A stretch of 64,000 bases of DNA from the NCBI RefSeq assembly GCF_007990545.2, contig NZ_AP019829.2, forward strand, positions 1,116,001 through 1,180,000, written 5' to 3'. A program made the position numbers and the translations under genes. Within the stretch, counting starts at the first letter, position 1, and each line of letters opens with the position of its first letter. The notes beneath the pieces are model-generated. The model saw only the letters and a list, made by a program, of their open reading frames with translations. It had not been told where the DNA came from and did not search any database. Source of the DNA: Leptotrichia wadei. GTDB taxonomy: Bacteria; Fusobacteriota; Fusobacteriia; Fusobacteriales; Leptotrichiaceae. Positions 35,139 to 44,662 of the stretch are shown here, piece after piece.

Positions 35139-36608
35139 TTATACTATTTCAATACAAAAAATTTTATCCATAACATTTTTATGATTTTTTCCTAAATATC
35201 TAGCCATGAAATGTTCTATTTCTTTTTTATGATTATTATAAAATTTATCTTTCGTTTTAAATATTAATTTTATATTTTCATTATCCTTTATATTAAAATA
35301 GTCAAAAATCTCTTTTAAAGTTGAATAATCTGCATCTGCTAAACTATGCCCAAAAAAGATTATTTCTTCAAAATCTGTTATTTCACAATTTTTTATCAAT
35401 AGTTTCCAATCTTTCTGTCCTTTTTTCAATTTTAAAAATTTTTCCAGTTCTTTTTTTCTATGGTTATTCTGAATTTGAATTTCATCAATTCCAAATATTA
35501 CTAAATCTGTTTTTATTTCTCCATTTATATTTAACATATCTTTATAATTAAAATGTTTATTAGTTTCTAAATATTCTTTCAAATAAGTTGTATAATTAAA
35601 ATTGATAATATACAGTTCATTATCTCCCATAATTTTTTTTATTTCTTTGTCTGAAATCTTTGGAATATTTAAATTTTCTACATATTTCAGAAAATCATTT
35701 TCAAAATAGTTTAAATATTCCATTAAATTAATAGTATATTTTTTATCAATATTTGATTTTTCATCATTTTTAGAAGTTAATCTTAATTTTTTTTTATCTT
35801 CTTTCGTTTTAAAATATAAATCTATTGAAAAAATATTTTCTAAAATGAAATTGATATATTCTATTTTTGTAATAATCCCATTACAGTAGCTTTCCCATAA
35901 TTTTCTTTCTAATTTACCTTGGTTATATTCCTTTGTTCTTTTTATTATTAGATAATAAATTAAATCATACCTTTTTAAAATATCATAAGAATAATTATAA
36001 TTTTTTAATTTTGATTTTTCAATAAAATTTTTTATCATATTTTTTATCTCATATTTTTTTTCAAAAAAAATAGATTTATTATTATTATATAAATAATTAA
36101 TAATATCAATTATGTCTTCAACATAATTTACAATTTGTTCTTCGATTGAATACCAATTTTCATACTCAGGTTCAAGAAATAATAAAAATGGAATAAATAA
36201 ACCAAATGAAATTAAAAAAGAGTTACTAAATTTTAGATTAACAAGAATATGACCTCTTAAATATTCTAGGCTGTGATCTTTGGTATGATCTTCTATATTA
36301 TTGTCTATTCCATTTATAATTTGTTTGTTATAATTTATCATTTTTTCTATTCCAGTTTTTATATCATTCACATCAATAATAGAATTATCATTAATAATTT
36401 TTTCTATATCTCCGATTATGAATGTTTTTAATGTTTCCAATATTTTAGATTTTAAATAAAACTTAGAATTTATTTCATTGTTTATTATAATTTCAATATA
36501 TTTTTTTATTTTAGTTCCAGAAGTATATTCAAAATAATCCCAATATCCAGTTTTTAAACCTAAATTTTTGTCAAATCCATTTCCTAATATAACTAATGAT
36601 TTTTTCAT
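35139..36608 (-). CDS. AbiH-like abortive infection protein
   Basis: 489 residues from the ATG at 36606-36608, after GGAGG; an in-frame TTG upstream is less likely. Family landmarks are the N-terminal nucleotide-binding-like LVILGNGFDKNLGLKTGYWD, the mid-C INFNYTTYL, and near the end FFGHSLADADYSTLKEIF. AbiH proteins give abortive phage resistance in lactococci; the mechanism is unknown. The gene starts 24 bases after nrdE and is followed by the RX4H gene, so it rides in the nrd transcript. Phage-defence function here is inferred from family. Confidence 0.82.
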   Translation of the reverse strand: MKKSLVILGNGFDKNLGLKTGYWDYFEYTSGTKIKKYIEIIINNEINSKFYLKSKILETLKTFIIGDIEKIINDNSIIDVNDIKTGIEKMINYNKQIINGIDNNIEDHTKDHSLEYLRGHILVNLKFSNSFLISFGLFIPFLLFLEPEYENWYSIEEQIVNYVEDIIDIINYLYNNNKSIFFEKKYEIKNMIKNFIEKSKLKNYNYSYDILKRYDLIYYLIIKRTKEYNQGKLERKLWESYCNGIITKIEYINFILENIFSIDLYFKTKEDKKKLRLTSKNDEKSNIDKKYTINLMEYLNYFENDFLKYVENLNIPKISDKEIKKIMGDNELYIINFNYTTYLKEYLETNKHFNYKDMLNINGEIKTDLVIFGIDEIQIQNNHRKKELEKFLKLKKGQKDWKLLIKNCEITDFEEIIFFGHSLADADYSTLKEIFDYFNIKDNENIKLIFKTKDKFYNNHKKEIEHFMARYLGKNHKNVMDKIFCIEIV

Positions 36609-36632
36609 TGAAAATTCCTCCAAATATAATTT

Positions 36633-39600
36633 CTACACCGAACAACTTATACACTCCTCAATAGTCGCCTTCCTAGTCCTAGTATAATAAAGCGACTTCA
36701 ACCCCAGCCTATGTGCATAAATATAAAGCCTAGCCAAATCCCTAGTGCTGTCCGTACTCTTTGTATACAAAATAGTCGAAATACCTTGATCTACGTGTCT
36801 TTGGATTACAGAAATTAGTTTCAAGATATTTTTTTGATCCATATCGTAAGCGGACTTATAGAAAAAGTAGTTGTCGTTTGTCAGGTATGGCATTGGGTAG
36901 AAAGTTGTGCTGTCTCCGTATTCTCTTACTTCGATTGTGTCAACTACTGGCATTACTGAGGCTGTGGAGTTCATTATGTAGGATGTTGACTGGTTTGGAG
37001 CGATTGCCATTCGGTAGGCGTTGTAGATTCCATGTTTCATTACTTGTTCTTTTAGGTTTGCCCAGTCTTCTTTTGTTGGGATGTAGATTCCTTCAAATAG
37101 CTGTTTTATTTTTTCTGTTTGTGGCATATATTCTTTTGTAATGTATTTGTCAAAGTAGTTTCCGTTGGCATATTCAGATTTTTCAAAGTCCTTGAAAGTT
37201 TGGCCTTTTTCCTTTGCAATTTCCATTGAACGTTCCAATGAATAGAAGTTCACCATCATAAAGAATACATTACAGAAGTCAAGCGCTTCCTTGCTTTCAT
37301 ACATAATAAAGTTTTTAGCCAAGTATCCATGCAGATTCATTGCTCCCAGCCCTACTGAGTGCAGCTCGTCGTTTGCTTTTTTTATTGACGGAACAATATC
37401 AATGTTTGTCAAGTCTGATACCATTGTAAGTGAATCAATTGCCGCTTTTGTAGCTTCTTTTATTCTTTTGTTTTCCATTAATATCGCAATATTTAATGAA
37501 CCTAAATTACATGAAATTCCACGTCTTATCGTATCTTCTTCATAATACGCATTAATATCTGAAACTTCTGATAATTGCATAATTTCAGTACAGTTCCCTA
37601 AAAGCATACCGTTAAACATTCCCATATGTCTTTTTTCTTCAGTAAAGCAATATGTATCGTAAACTCCATCAATTTCTTCTACAGCAGTTATTTTTTCAAA
37701 AGCGCAAGCATCTCTATTTGGAGTATGTTCCAAATCAAATTTCAATCTAAATGTTTCAAATCCTAACTCCACAAGTTTTTGTAAGTTTCTATGTGTTATA
37801 AGTAATCTATATAATGGCTTACATTCAAATTTTCCACATTCATCTGTTCCATTATTTAATGGCAGTTCTCTAATTTCAGTATCTCGCATTTTATTTATTT
37901 TTGAAAGAATACCAATTTCTTGAAGCAACAATCTAGTATTAGAAAGAAATTCTAAATTTGTTGAAGCTATTTGTAATGAATTATTTCCATTATTTTTTGA
38001 AACAGTGCCATCTGCATCTGCCAATCCGCTTAACCATTTAACAATACTTGAAATTTCATAGTTAAAAGGTACAAAAAATTTATCTTTCAGTCCCTTACAA
38101 TAATTCAAAATTATTCTATCTTCATTTTCTGATTTACTGTATTCTAAATTATCAAATTTATCTAAAAGTTCTTTTTTTTCTCCATACAAATAAATCATTT
38201 TATTTGTAAGATTTTTTCTGTCTTTCACATCATATTCGCAACCATCACCTGAATAAAATCCATTTGCATAAGCATTTTCAAGTATTTCACGATTTTTATT
38301 TTCATACTTTGGCAAATCAAATTTTATAAGTCTGTCTCCAACTTTAAGTTCGTGCGCTCTTTTTTCAACAACTTTTTCATTTTCATCTTTAATATAAAAT
38401 TTGTGATATGGTGTTACATCTACAGTTTGAAAATTGTCTGTACTAACTTTTAATAACTTTTGATCAGTTCCTGTTTTAATAACTGTAGTTTTACTCCATT
38501 CTTCTCCATTCCAAACATGAACTTTTTCATTTTCATGCTGTCCAATTTCTGTATAACCGTATTCTTTTGTTAAAATTTTTGTACACGGAGCAACACACAA
38601 ATTTGAGAATTTAACTGCTCCAATCTCTTTCAAAGCATGTTCTTTATTTGCATTATCTTTAAAGAACAAATAAGGGTATCCGCTTTCTTTTTGCGTTTGA
38701 GAAATTTTTACAAGAAGTTCCCTTGCGTTTATTTTTTTCTTTTTAACATTTGGATTATCAACCAGTTTTTCATACATTTCGTTCATATCCATTTCATCCA
38801 AGTATTGTCCATATTCTAGGAATACTGTGTGTGGATTAAATGTATAGCAAACTTCATCTTCCATCGCTAATTGCATAAATTTATCTGGAACGATAACTCC
38901 AATTGATAGTGATTTTATTCTAATTTTTTCATCAACATTTATTTTTTTACTATCTAAAAATTCGTTAATGTCTGAGTGAAATACGTTCAAGTAAACTGCC
39001 CCAGCTCCAGCTCTTTGTCCCAATTGATTTGCATAAGAAAAAATATCTTCCAAAATTTTCATAATTGGTAAAACTCCAGAGGCCCTACCTTCTACACCTT
39101 TTATAGCTTCACCTCTTGCTCTAATTTTAGACAAGTTAATCGCAACTCCTCCACCAATTGAAGACAATTTCATAGATGAGTCAAAAATATATCCAATTCC
39201 ACTCAAATTATCTCCCATTTCATCTAAAAAGCAAGAAACAAGTTCTCCCGATCTTTTTTTCCCAGAATTCAAAAAAGTAGGAGTAGCTGGTTGATACTCT
39301 TGATTTATTAACATCAAAGCATATTCTTTTGCTTTCTCAAAATTTCCTTGTGCCAAATACAACGAAACAGCTGAAACTCTATCCTCATATCTCTCCAAAA
39401 ACTTCTCACCAGTGTCATCCATCAACGCATAACTTTGATAAAATTTCGAAGCACTCATAAATGAAGCGAATCTAAATTTCTTATCATAAACCATTTTAAA
39501 AAGCTCTTTAATTTCATCATGACTATACATTTTATAGAAGTCAATATAGTAGTCATTTTTTATCAAATATCTCATTTTTTCTTCTAAATTATGAAAAAAC

Positions 39601-39737
39601 ACAGTATTTTTATTTACATAATCCACAAAATATGAATAAACAGCTTCTTTATCCTTCTCAAGCTGAAAATCTTCACCTTTTTTAACCATTATTTCATTAT
39701 TTAAGTATATCCACTTTTTAGCTCTATTATCAACCAT
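36633..39737 (-). CDS. nrdE: Class Ib ribonucleotide reductase large subunit NrdE with an intein
   Basis: 1034 residues in one frame. The exteins (1-380 and 716-1034; 699 residues together) are a normal NrdE. They contain the ATPTFLNSG stretch, GGGVAINLSKIRARG, the active-site NLC-TE (Cys716 equals Escherichia coli NrdA Cys439), ISCNLGSLNI, SVMPVVDTIEV, and the C-terminal redox pair ECISCSV. The intein occupies 381-715 and must splice for activity because it separates Leu380 from the radical cysteine. It reduces ribonucleoside diphosphates with NrdF. It lies 18 bases after nrdI and just before abiH. Confidence 0.95.
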   Translation of the reverse strand: MVDNRAKKWIYLNNEIMVKKGEDFQLEKDKEAVYSYFVDYVNKNTVFFHNLEEKMRYLIKNDYYIDFYKMYSHDEIKELFKMVYDKKFRFASFMSASKFYQSYALMDDTGEKFLERYEDRVSAVSLYLAQGNFEKAKEYALMLINQEYQPATPTFLNSGKKRSGELVSCFLDEMGDNLSGIGYIFDSSMKLSSIGGGVAINLSKIRARGEAIKGVEGRASGVLPIMKILEDIFSYANQLGQRAGAGAVYLNVFHSDINEFLDSKKINVDEKIRIKSLSIGVIVPDKFMQLAMEDEVCYTFNPHTVFLEYGQYLDEMDMNEMYEKLVDNPNVKKKKINARELLVKISQTQKESGYPYLFFKDNANKEHALKEIGAVKFSNLCVAPCTKILTKEYGYTEIGQHENEKVHVWNGEEWSKTTVIKTGTDQKLLKVSTDNFQTVDVTPYHKFYIKDENEKVVEKRAHELKVGDRLIKFDLPKYENKNREILENAYANGFYSGDGCEYDVKDRKNLTNKMIYLYGEKKELLDKFDNLEYSKSENEDRIILNYCKGLKDKFFVPFNYEISSIVKWLSGLADADGTVSKNNGNNSLQIASTNLEFLSNTRLLLQEIGILSKINKMRDTEIRELPLNNGTDECGKFECKPLYRLLITHRNLQKLVELGFETFRLKFDLEHTPNRDACAFEKITAVEEIDGVYDTYCFTEEKRHMGMFNGMLLGNCTEIMQLSEVSDINAYYEEDTIRRGISCNLGSLNIAILMENKRIKEATKAAIDSLTMVSDLTNIDIVPSIKKANDELHSVGLGAMNLHGYLAKNFIMYESKEALDFCNVFFMMVNFYSLERSMEIAKEKGQTFKDFEKSEYANGNYFDKYITKEYMPQTEKIKQLFEGIYIPTKEDWANLKEQVMKHGIYNAYRMAIAPNQSTSYIMNSTASVMPVVDTIEVREYGDSTTFYPMPYLTNDNYFFYKSAYDMDQKNILKLISVIQRHVDQGISTILYTKSTDSTRDLARLYIYAHRLGLKSLYYTRTRKATIEECISCSV
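37593..38597 (-). other. LAGLIDADG intein in NrdE (335 residues)
   Basis: Residues 381-715 of NrdE. Block A begins at Cys381 (CVAPCTKILTKEYG). Block B is VDVTPYHKFYI with the TxxH catalytic pair (Thr442, His445). Two dodecapeptide motifs mark a DOD homing endonuclease (NGFYSGDG about 492-499; LSGLADADG about 569-577). Block F is VYDTYCFTEEKRHMGMFNG, ending LLGN715 before Cys+1. The penultimate residue is Gly where most inteins have His. Insertion is exactly at the conserved SNL/CxE active site, the most conserved point for homing. Confidence 0.93.
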
Positions 39738-39754
39738 TTTTCATCTCCTATTTA

Positions 39755-40132
39755 TTATTTATAATTATTTTCCAGATAATTTATATAATTTTCCACTTCC
39801 GTATTAGTTCCCGACAATTCAAATTTCATTAAAACTGGAATTCCATATTTTTCCTGAATTTTATCAGCCGCTACTGCGAAAAATTGTCCCCAGTTTCTGT
39901 TTCCGCTGGAACTTACTGATTTTAATAGTTTACTGTTGTTTTCGTTTTGTAAAAATTCGTCTGTTGTTGTTGGAATTTCTCCAATTTTTGTTGTGAATGT
40001 CAGAAAATGCCCTTCGTTTTTGATTATCATAGTTGGATTTATTTTTATAAAATGCCAGTCTGGACGTTGTGATTGCATTTTTTTTATAAACCGCTCAACA
40101 TTTCCTGTTTTTGAATCATAATATATATACAT
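39755..40132 (-). CDS. nrdI: NrdI flavoprotein
   Basis: 125 residues from the ATG at 40130-40132, preceded by AAGGTG; an ATG eight codons upstream is less likely. Flavodoxin-like NrdI supplies an oxidant to assemble the Mn-tyrosyl cofactor of NrdF. Seen are YYDSKTGNVERFIKK for FMN phosphate binding, the TTKIGEIPTTTDEFL loop and VSSSGNRNWGQFF. It sits between the nrdH-like gene and nrdE. Confidence 0.92.
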   Translation of the reverse strand: MYIYYDSKTGNVERFIKKMQSQRPDWHFIKINPTMIIKNEGHFLTFTTKIGEIPTTTDEFLQNENNSKLLKSVSSSGNRNWGQFFAVAADKIQEKYGIPVLMKFELSGTNTEVENYINYLENNYK

Positions 40133-40312
40133 TGATTTCACCTTGCTTTTTGGCATTTATTCTATTTTTGACTGAATAAATGGCTAAAATTTTGTTTTGT
40201 TTTCCAAATTTTGACATAAAATATACTCAAAACTGAATATTTTAATAAAAATTGTTTTGAGTAGTATTATTAATTAATTTAAATTGTATTATTAGCTCAA
40301 ATTATTTTTTAA

Positions 40313-40552
40313 TTACATCATTGAAATAATTTCATTAATTTCTTCCGGCTTGAATCCAATTGTTCTTTTCACTTCTTCGTTTTCTTCAAATAAAATTACT
40401 GTTGGAACACTTCTCACTCTATATTTTACAGCCAATTCCGGATTATCAAAGGGATTTATTCTTTCATATTCTACACCTTTTTTATCTAATAAGTCCGACA
40501 CCATTGCACATGGGTTACAGTCATTTTTTTCAAATTTCACTAATTTTTTCAT
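40313..40552 (-). CDS. nrdH: NrdH-like thioredoxin/glutaredoxin
   Basis: 79 residues with a redox CNPC motif (Cys12-Cys15) and a cis-proline segment SVPTVILFEENEE (about residues 48-60). The small size and position as first gene of the nrd cluster suggest it recycles NrdE, as NrdH does. The active site differs from the usual CVQC/CxxC of NrdH, so a generic thioredoxin-like role cannot be excluded. ATG after GGAG, about 50 bases downstream of the NrdR box. Confidence 0.75.
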   Translation of the reverse strand: MKKLVKFEKNDCNPCAMVSDLLDKKGVEYERINPFDNPELAVKYRVRSVPTVILFEENEEVKRTIGFKPEEINEIISMM

Positions 40553-40602
40553 TCTCTTTTCTCCTTTAAATTTATATATATTTTTTATTCATTACACAAA
40601 AA

Positions 40603-40650
40603 ACACAATATATTGTGTTAATTTTGATTTTTTTATCGTATATGTAGTGT
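40603..40650. promoter_or_regulatory. Paired NrdR boxes upstream of nrdHIE
   Basis: ACACAATATATTGTGT (40603-40618) is a perfect palindrome that matches the NrdR box consensus. A degenerate second box, ATCGTATATGTAGTGT, lies at 40635-40650, 32 bases away centre to centre, about three helical turns, which is the usual arrangement. Regulation of nrdHIE by NrdR is inferred; the nrdR gene is not in the window. Confidence 0.8.
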
Positions 40651-40926
40651 ATCTTATTTTTAAATATTTTTCAATAAGATTATATTTAATTTTTGATTAA
40701 AGAGTTTTCTAAGTTGATAAATAAAGGGGTTTATTAATTATATATTTTATATATGGAAAATTGCTTATTTATTATTATTTGTAAAGATATAGGAAAAATA
40801 ACAATTGGAGAAGAAATAATTAAAATGTATGAATTGATGAAAAATATAATTAATTTCTATATACACATAGATTTTTTTATGATAGAATAAAGTAATATAA
40901 ATTTACTTACAGGAGTTGAGCAAATT

Positions 40927-43900
40927 ATGGAAAATAAATATAAAAATTCATATAATTTATTACAAAATGATCTAAAAAATAAAATACTAATGCTGGATGG
41001 AGCAATGGGAACAATGATTCAGCGAGAAAATTTGACTGCTGATGACTTTGGCGGAGAAAAATATGAAGGATGTAATGATTATCTTGTACTGAAAAGACCT
41101 GATATTATTAAGAATATTCATAAAAAATATTTGGAAGCTGGAAGTGATATTATTGAAACTAACAGTTTTGGAGCTTTAGAAATTGTATTAAAGGACTATG
41201 ACTTGGAAGACAAAGTTTTTGAAATAAATAAAAGGGCTGCAGAACTTGTAAATGAAGCTATTGCAGAATACAGAAGCGAACATCCTGAAGTTACACGAAA
41301 TCTGTATATTGCAGGAGCTCTAGGACCTTCTAACAAGTCAATCAGTGTTACTGGCGGAGTTACTTTTGAAGAGCTTATTCATAATTATTATACCGCTGTT
41401 TCAGGGCTTCTGGCTGGTGGAGTTGACTTGATTTTATTTGAAACAATTCAAGATACAAGAAACTTGAAAGCAGCTTATTTGGGGCTTAAAAAGGCTATGG
41501 AAGAAAATTATACTGTTCCATTAATGCTGTCATTTACGATTGAAAGTACAGGAACTACGCTTGCAGGACAAACTGCAGATGCCTTTTATTATGCTGTAAA
41601 TCACATGAATCCATTTTCTGTTGGACTAAATTGTGCGACTGGACCTGAATTTATGACTCAGTTTTTAAAAACATTGAATAATATTTCAAATACTTATATT
41701 TCAGTTTATCCAAATGCAGGATTGCCTAATGAAGACGGGGAATATGAGGAAACTCCAGACACATTGTCAGCTAAAATTGAGCCGTTTTTCCAAAATCATT
41801 ATTTAAATATTGTTGGTGGATGCTGCGGAACTACCCCTGAACACATTCAAAGAATTAAGGAAAAAAGTATAAATTATGAGCCAAGAGTTATTGATAAAAA
41901 TAAAGATTTTAACGATGTTTCTGGATTAATAGCTTTGGAAACACCAAAAGATCGTCCAGTTTATGTAGGAGAACGTACAAATGTAATTGGTTCACGTATT
42001 TTCAAAAATTTAATTGCCAATGAAAAATTTGATGAGGCGACTGAAGTTGCAAGGCTTCAAATTAAAGGGCGAGCAGATGTAATTGATATTTGTCTTGCGA
42101 ATCCTGATAGAGATGAGATTGCCGATATGAAGTCATTTTTGGATAAAGTGGCAAAATTTGCAAAAATTCCGCTTATGATTGACTCGACTGATATAAATGT
42201 CGTTAAGGAAGGGCTTACTTACTTGCAGGGAAAAGGGATTATAAATTCAATTAACCTTGAGGATGGAGAAAAGAAATTTGCTGATATGGCAAAAGTTATT
42301 AAGGATTTTGGGGCTTCTGTCGTTGTTGGACTAATTGATGAGGAAGGTATGGCTGTTTCTGTTGAGAAAAAATTGAAAGTTGCCAGAAGAAGCTATGAAC
42401 TGCTTACAAAAAAATATGGGATTGACGAAAGGGATATAATTTTTGACACATTAGTCTTCCCAGTTGCAACAGGAGATCAAAAGTATATCGGCTCTGCTAC
42501 AGCAACAATTGAGGCAATTAGACAAATTAAAGCAGAAATGCCGAATGTAAAGACAATTCTTGGAGTGAGCAACGTTTCATTTGGACTGCCAATTGCTGGA
42601 AGGGAAGTTTTAAACACTTATTATATGCAAAAGGCTTATGAGGCTGGACTTGATTATGCGATTATAAATACAGAAAAAGTTATTCCGATGAATGAAATTT
42701 CAGATGAAGAAAAGGAACTGTCAGAAAACATTTTATTTCATACAAATGATGAAAATGTATCAAAATTTGCAAATTTCTATCGTGAAAAAAAGGCTGCAAA
42801 AAAAGTTGCTGATACAAGTAACCTAACTACTGAAGAAAAAGTTGCAAACTTAGTTGTAGAAGGAAGTAAAAAGGATTTGACAATTTTACTGGATGAATTA
42901 TTGAAAAAATATTCACCAATTGAGATTATAAACGGGCCTTTAATGACTGGAATGGATGAAGTTGGAAGATTATTTAACAACAATGACTTAATCGTTGCTG
43001 AAGTTCTGCAAAGTGCTGAAGTTATGAAAGCTTCTGTTTCACATCTGGAACAATTTATGAAGAAAGATGAATCATCTGTAAAAGGAAAAGTAATTATGGC
43101 AACTGTAAAAGGGGATGTCCACGACATTGGAAAAAATCTGGTTGGAATAATCATTGGAAATAATGGTTACGAAGTAATTGACTTAGGGATAAATACTCCT
43201 GCCGAAAAAATCCGTGAAGCAATTATTGAACATAAAGCAGACTTTTTGGGCCTTTCTGGACTTCTTGTAAAATCTGCCACAGAAATGGTAAATACTATGG
43301 AAGTTCTGCGTGAAGCTGGAATTGATATTCCGATATTCGTGGGAGGTGCGGCACTTACAGAAAAATTTACTGTAAATAAAATTGAGCCTGCCTATAAAAA
43401 TAATATTGTAATTTACTCAAGAGATGCAATGACTGCACTTTCTGATTTGAATAAAATGATTGATGAAAAAAAATTTGAAGAATTTAAGAAACACTTGCAA
43501 AAACGTAGAGAATTAGTAACAATTAAAGATGCGAAAAAACTTGAACAGCTGAAGGTTAAACCGACAGTAAGTGATATTAAAGATGCTGATGGAACATTCG
43601 ACTTTTCAAAAGTTGAACTGCCAAAATATAACTTTGAAAAAATTTACAAGTCGCAAACTTTAAATAAGCAAATTTTAACAAATATAAAGGCAAAGGATGT
43701 ATTTCCATTTGTAAACTTGCAAATGCTTATTGGAAAACATCTTGGAATGAAATGGATTGTAAATAATTTGATTGAAAAACAAGATCCTAGAACAATAAAA
43801 CTATACAATGAAATTTTAGACATTGTCGAAAATGGCGATGAATACTTTGATATAAAAGCTATTTATAAATTTTTCCCTGCACGTAGAAAAGCTGGAAAAA

Positions 43901-44433
43901 GAAAAGATGACTTTAAAATTGAAATTCTATCAGACGATTTGTCAACAGTTTTGGAAACTTTTGATTTTCCAAGACAAAAATATGGACAATATTTATCGCT
44001 AAATGATTATGTAAGTCCGGAAGGAATCGACTACATCGGATTTTTTGTCGCAACTGCTGGAGAAAAATCAAGACTTGTTTCCAATGAATTAAAGGAAAAA
44101 GGCGAATTTTACAGAGGACATATTGTAAATTCTATTGGACTGGAGCTTGCCGAAGCAACATCTGAATATATTCACAAAATGATGCGTCAAGATGTTGGAA
44201 TCATTGACAAAAATATCTCTCTAAATGAGATTTTAAATGCCCAATATCAAGGAAATCGTTATTCTTTCGGCTATCCAGCCTGCCCAGACTTAAGCGACCA
44301 AAGAAAACTGTTTAATTTATTGAAACCAGAAAGATATGGAATTACATTGACGGAAGAATTTATGATGTATCCGGAAGCGACAGTAAGTGCAATTGTATTC
44401 TCACAACCGTTCTGTAAATACTTTAATATGTAG
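40927..44433 (+). CDS. metH: Cobalamin-dependent methionine synthase MetH
   Basis: 1168 residues, all four modules. The homocysteine/zinc domain (about 10-320) has GLNCATGP and GGCCGTTPEH. The pterin-binding domain (about 345-620) starts GERTNVIGSRIF. The B12 cap and Rossmann domain (about 630-860) hold VKGDVHDIGKNLVG, whose His ligates cobalt. The activation domain (about 880-1168) has RRKAGKRKDDF and a C-terminal PEATVSAIVFSQP. It transfers methyl from methyltetrahydrofolate to homocysteine. ATG after AGGAG. A TATACA-17-TAGAAT promoter lies at 40860-40888. No cobalamin or SAM riboswitch was recognised upstream. Confidence 0.96.
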   Translation: MENKYKNSYNLLQNDLKNKILMLDGAMGTMIQRENLTADDFGGEKYEGCNDYLVLKRPDIIKNIHKKYLEAGSDIIETNSFGALEIVLKDYDLEDKVFEINKRAAELVNEAIAEYRSEHPEVTRNLYIAGALGPSNKSISVTGGVTFEELIHNYYTAVSGLLAGGVDLILFETIQDTRNLKAAYLGLKKAMEENYTVPLMLSFTIESTGTTLAGQTADAFYYAVNHMNPFSVGLNCATGPEFMTQFLKTLNNISNTYISVYPNAGLPNEDGEYEETPDTLSAKIEPFFQNHYLNIVGGCCGTTPEHIQRIKEKSINYEPRVIDKNKDFNDVSGLIALETPKDRPVYVGERTNVIGSRIFKNLIANEKFDEATEVARLQIKGRADVIDICLANPDRDEIADMKSFLDKVAKFAKIPLMIDSTDINVVKEGLTYLQGKGIINSINLEDGEKKFADMAKVIKDFGASVVVGLIDEEGMAVSVEKKLKVARRSYELLTKKYGIDERDIIFDTLVFPVATGDQKYIGSATATIEAIRQIKAEMPNVKTILGVSNVSFGLPIAGREVLNTYYMQKAYEAGLDYAIINTEKVIPMNEISDEEKELSENILFHTNDENVSKFANFYREKKAAKKVADTSNLTTEEKVANLVVEGSKKDLTILLDELLKKYSPIEIINGPLMTGMDEVGRLFNNNDLIVAEVLQSAEVMKASVSHLEQFMKKDESSVKGKVIMATVKGDVHDIGKNLVGIIIGNNGYEVIDLGINTPAEKIREAIIEHKADFLGLSGLLVKSATEMVNTMEVLREAGIDIPIFVGGAALTEKFTVNKIEPAYKNNIVIYSRDAMTALSDLNKMIDEKKFEEFKKHLQKRRELVTIKDAKKLEQLKVKPTVSDIKDADGTFDFSKVELPKYNFEKIYKSQTLNKQILTNIKAKDVFPFVNLQMLIGKHLGMKWIVNNLIEKQDPRTIKLYNEILDIVENGDEYFDIKAIYKFFPARRKAGKRKDDFKIEILSDDLSTVLETFDFPRQKYGQYLSLNDYVSPEGIDYIGFFVATAGEKSRLVSNELKEKGEFYRGHIVNSIGLELAEATSEYIHKMMRQDVGIIDKNISLNEILNAQYQGNRYSFGYPACPDLSDQRKLFNLLKPERYGITLTEEFMMYPEATVSAIVFSQPFCKYFNM

Positions 44434-44619
44434 TTTTTTTGAAATTTTACAACTGTAAGTGAAGTGTGTTATTTTTAAATATTGTAATGCACTTTGCTTA
44501 TTAAAGAAGAAAATCAGATGGGATAAAATAAAAAAAAATTGAAATAATCAACAAAAATAAAGAAAGTTTGTACTATTTCTCATTTAAAAAGTAAAAATTA
44601 TATTTTAAATATTTACTAA

Positions 44620-44639
44620 CAAGGAGCTTTGACTCCTTG
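44620..44639 (+). terminator. Terminator-like hairpin after metH
   Basis: CAAGGAG/CTCCTTG seven-base stem with a six-base loop, followed by an A-rich rather than T-rich stretch, so it may be an RNA 3' end signal of uncertain kind. It is one of a three-member hairpin family in this window. Confidence 0.45.
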
Positions 44640-44662
44640 CTAATAAAAAATTTATAAAAAAT

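Noticed and set aside
37593-38597. Reading the NrdE insert as a separate pseudogene
   Set aside because: It is in frame, has all intein blocks, and is bounded precisely by Cys381 and Asn715/Cys716.
40680-40926. Cobalamin or SAM riboswitch in front of metH
   Set aside because: Spacer checked for B12-box and SAM motifs; only a plain promoter and ribosome site are visible.
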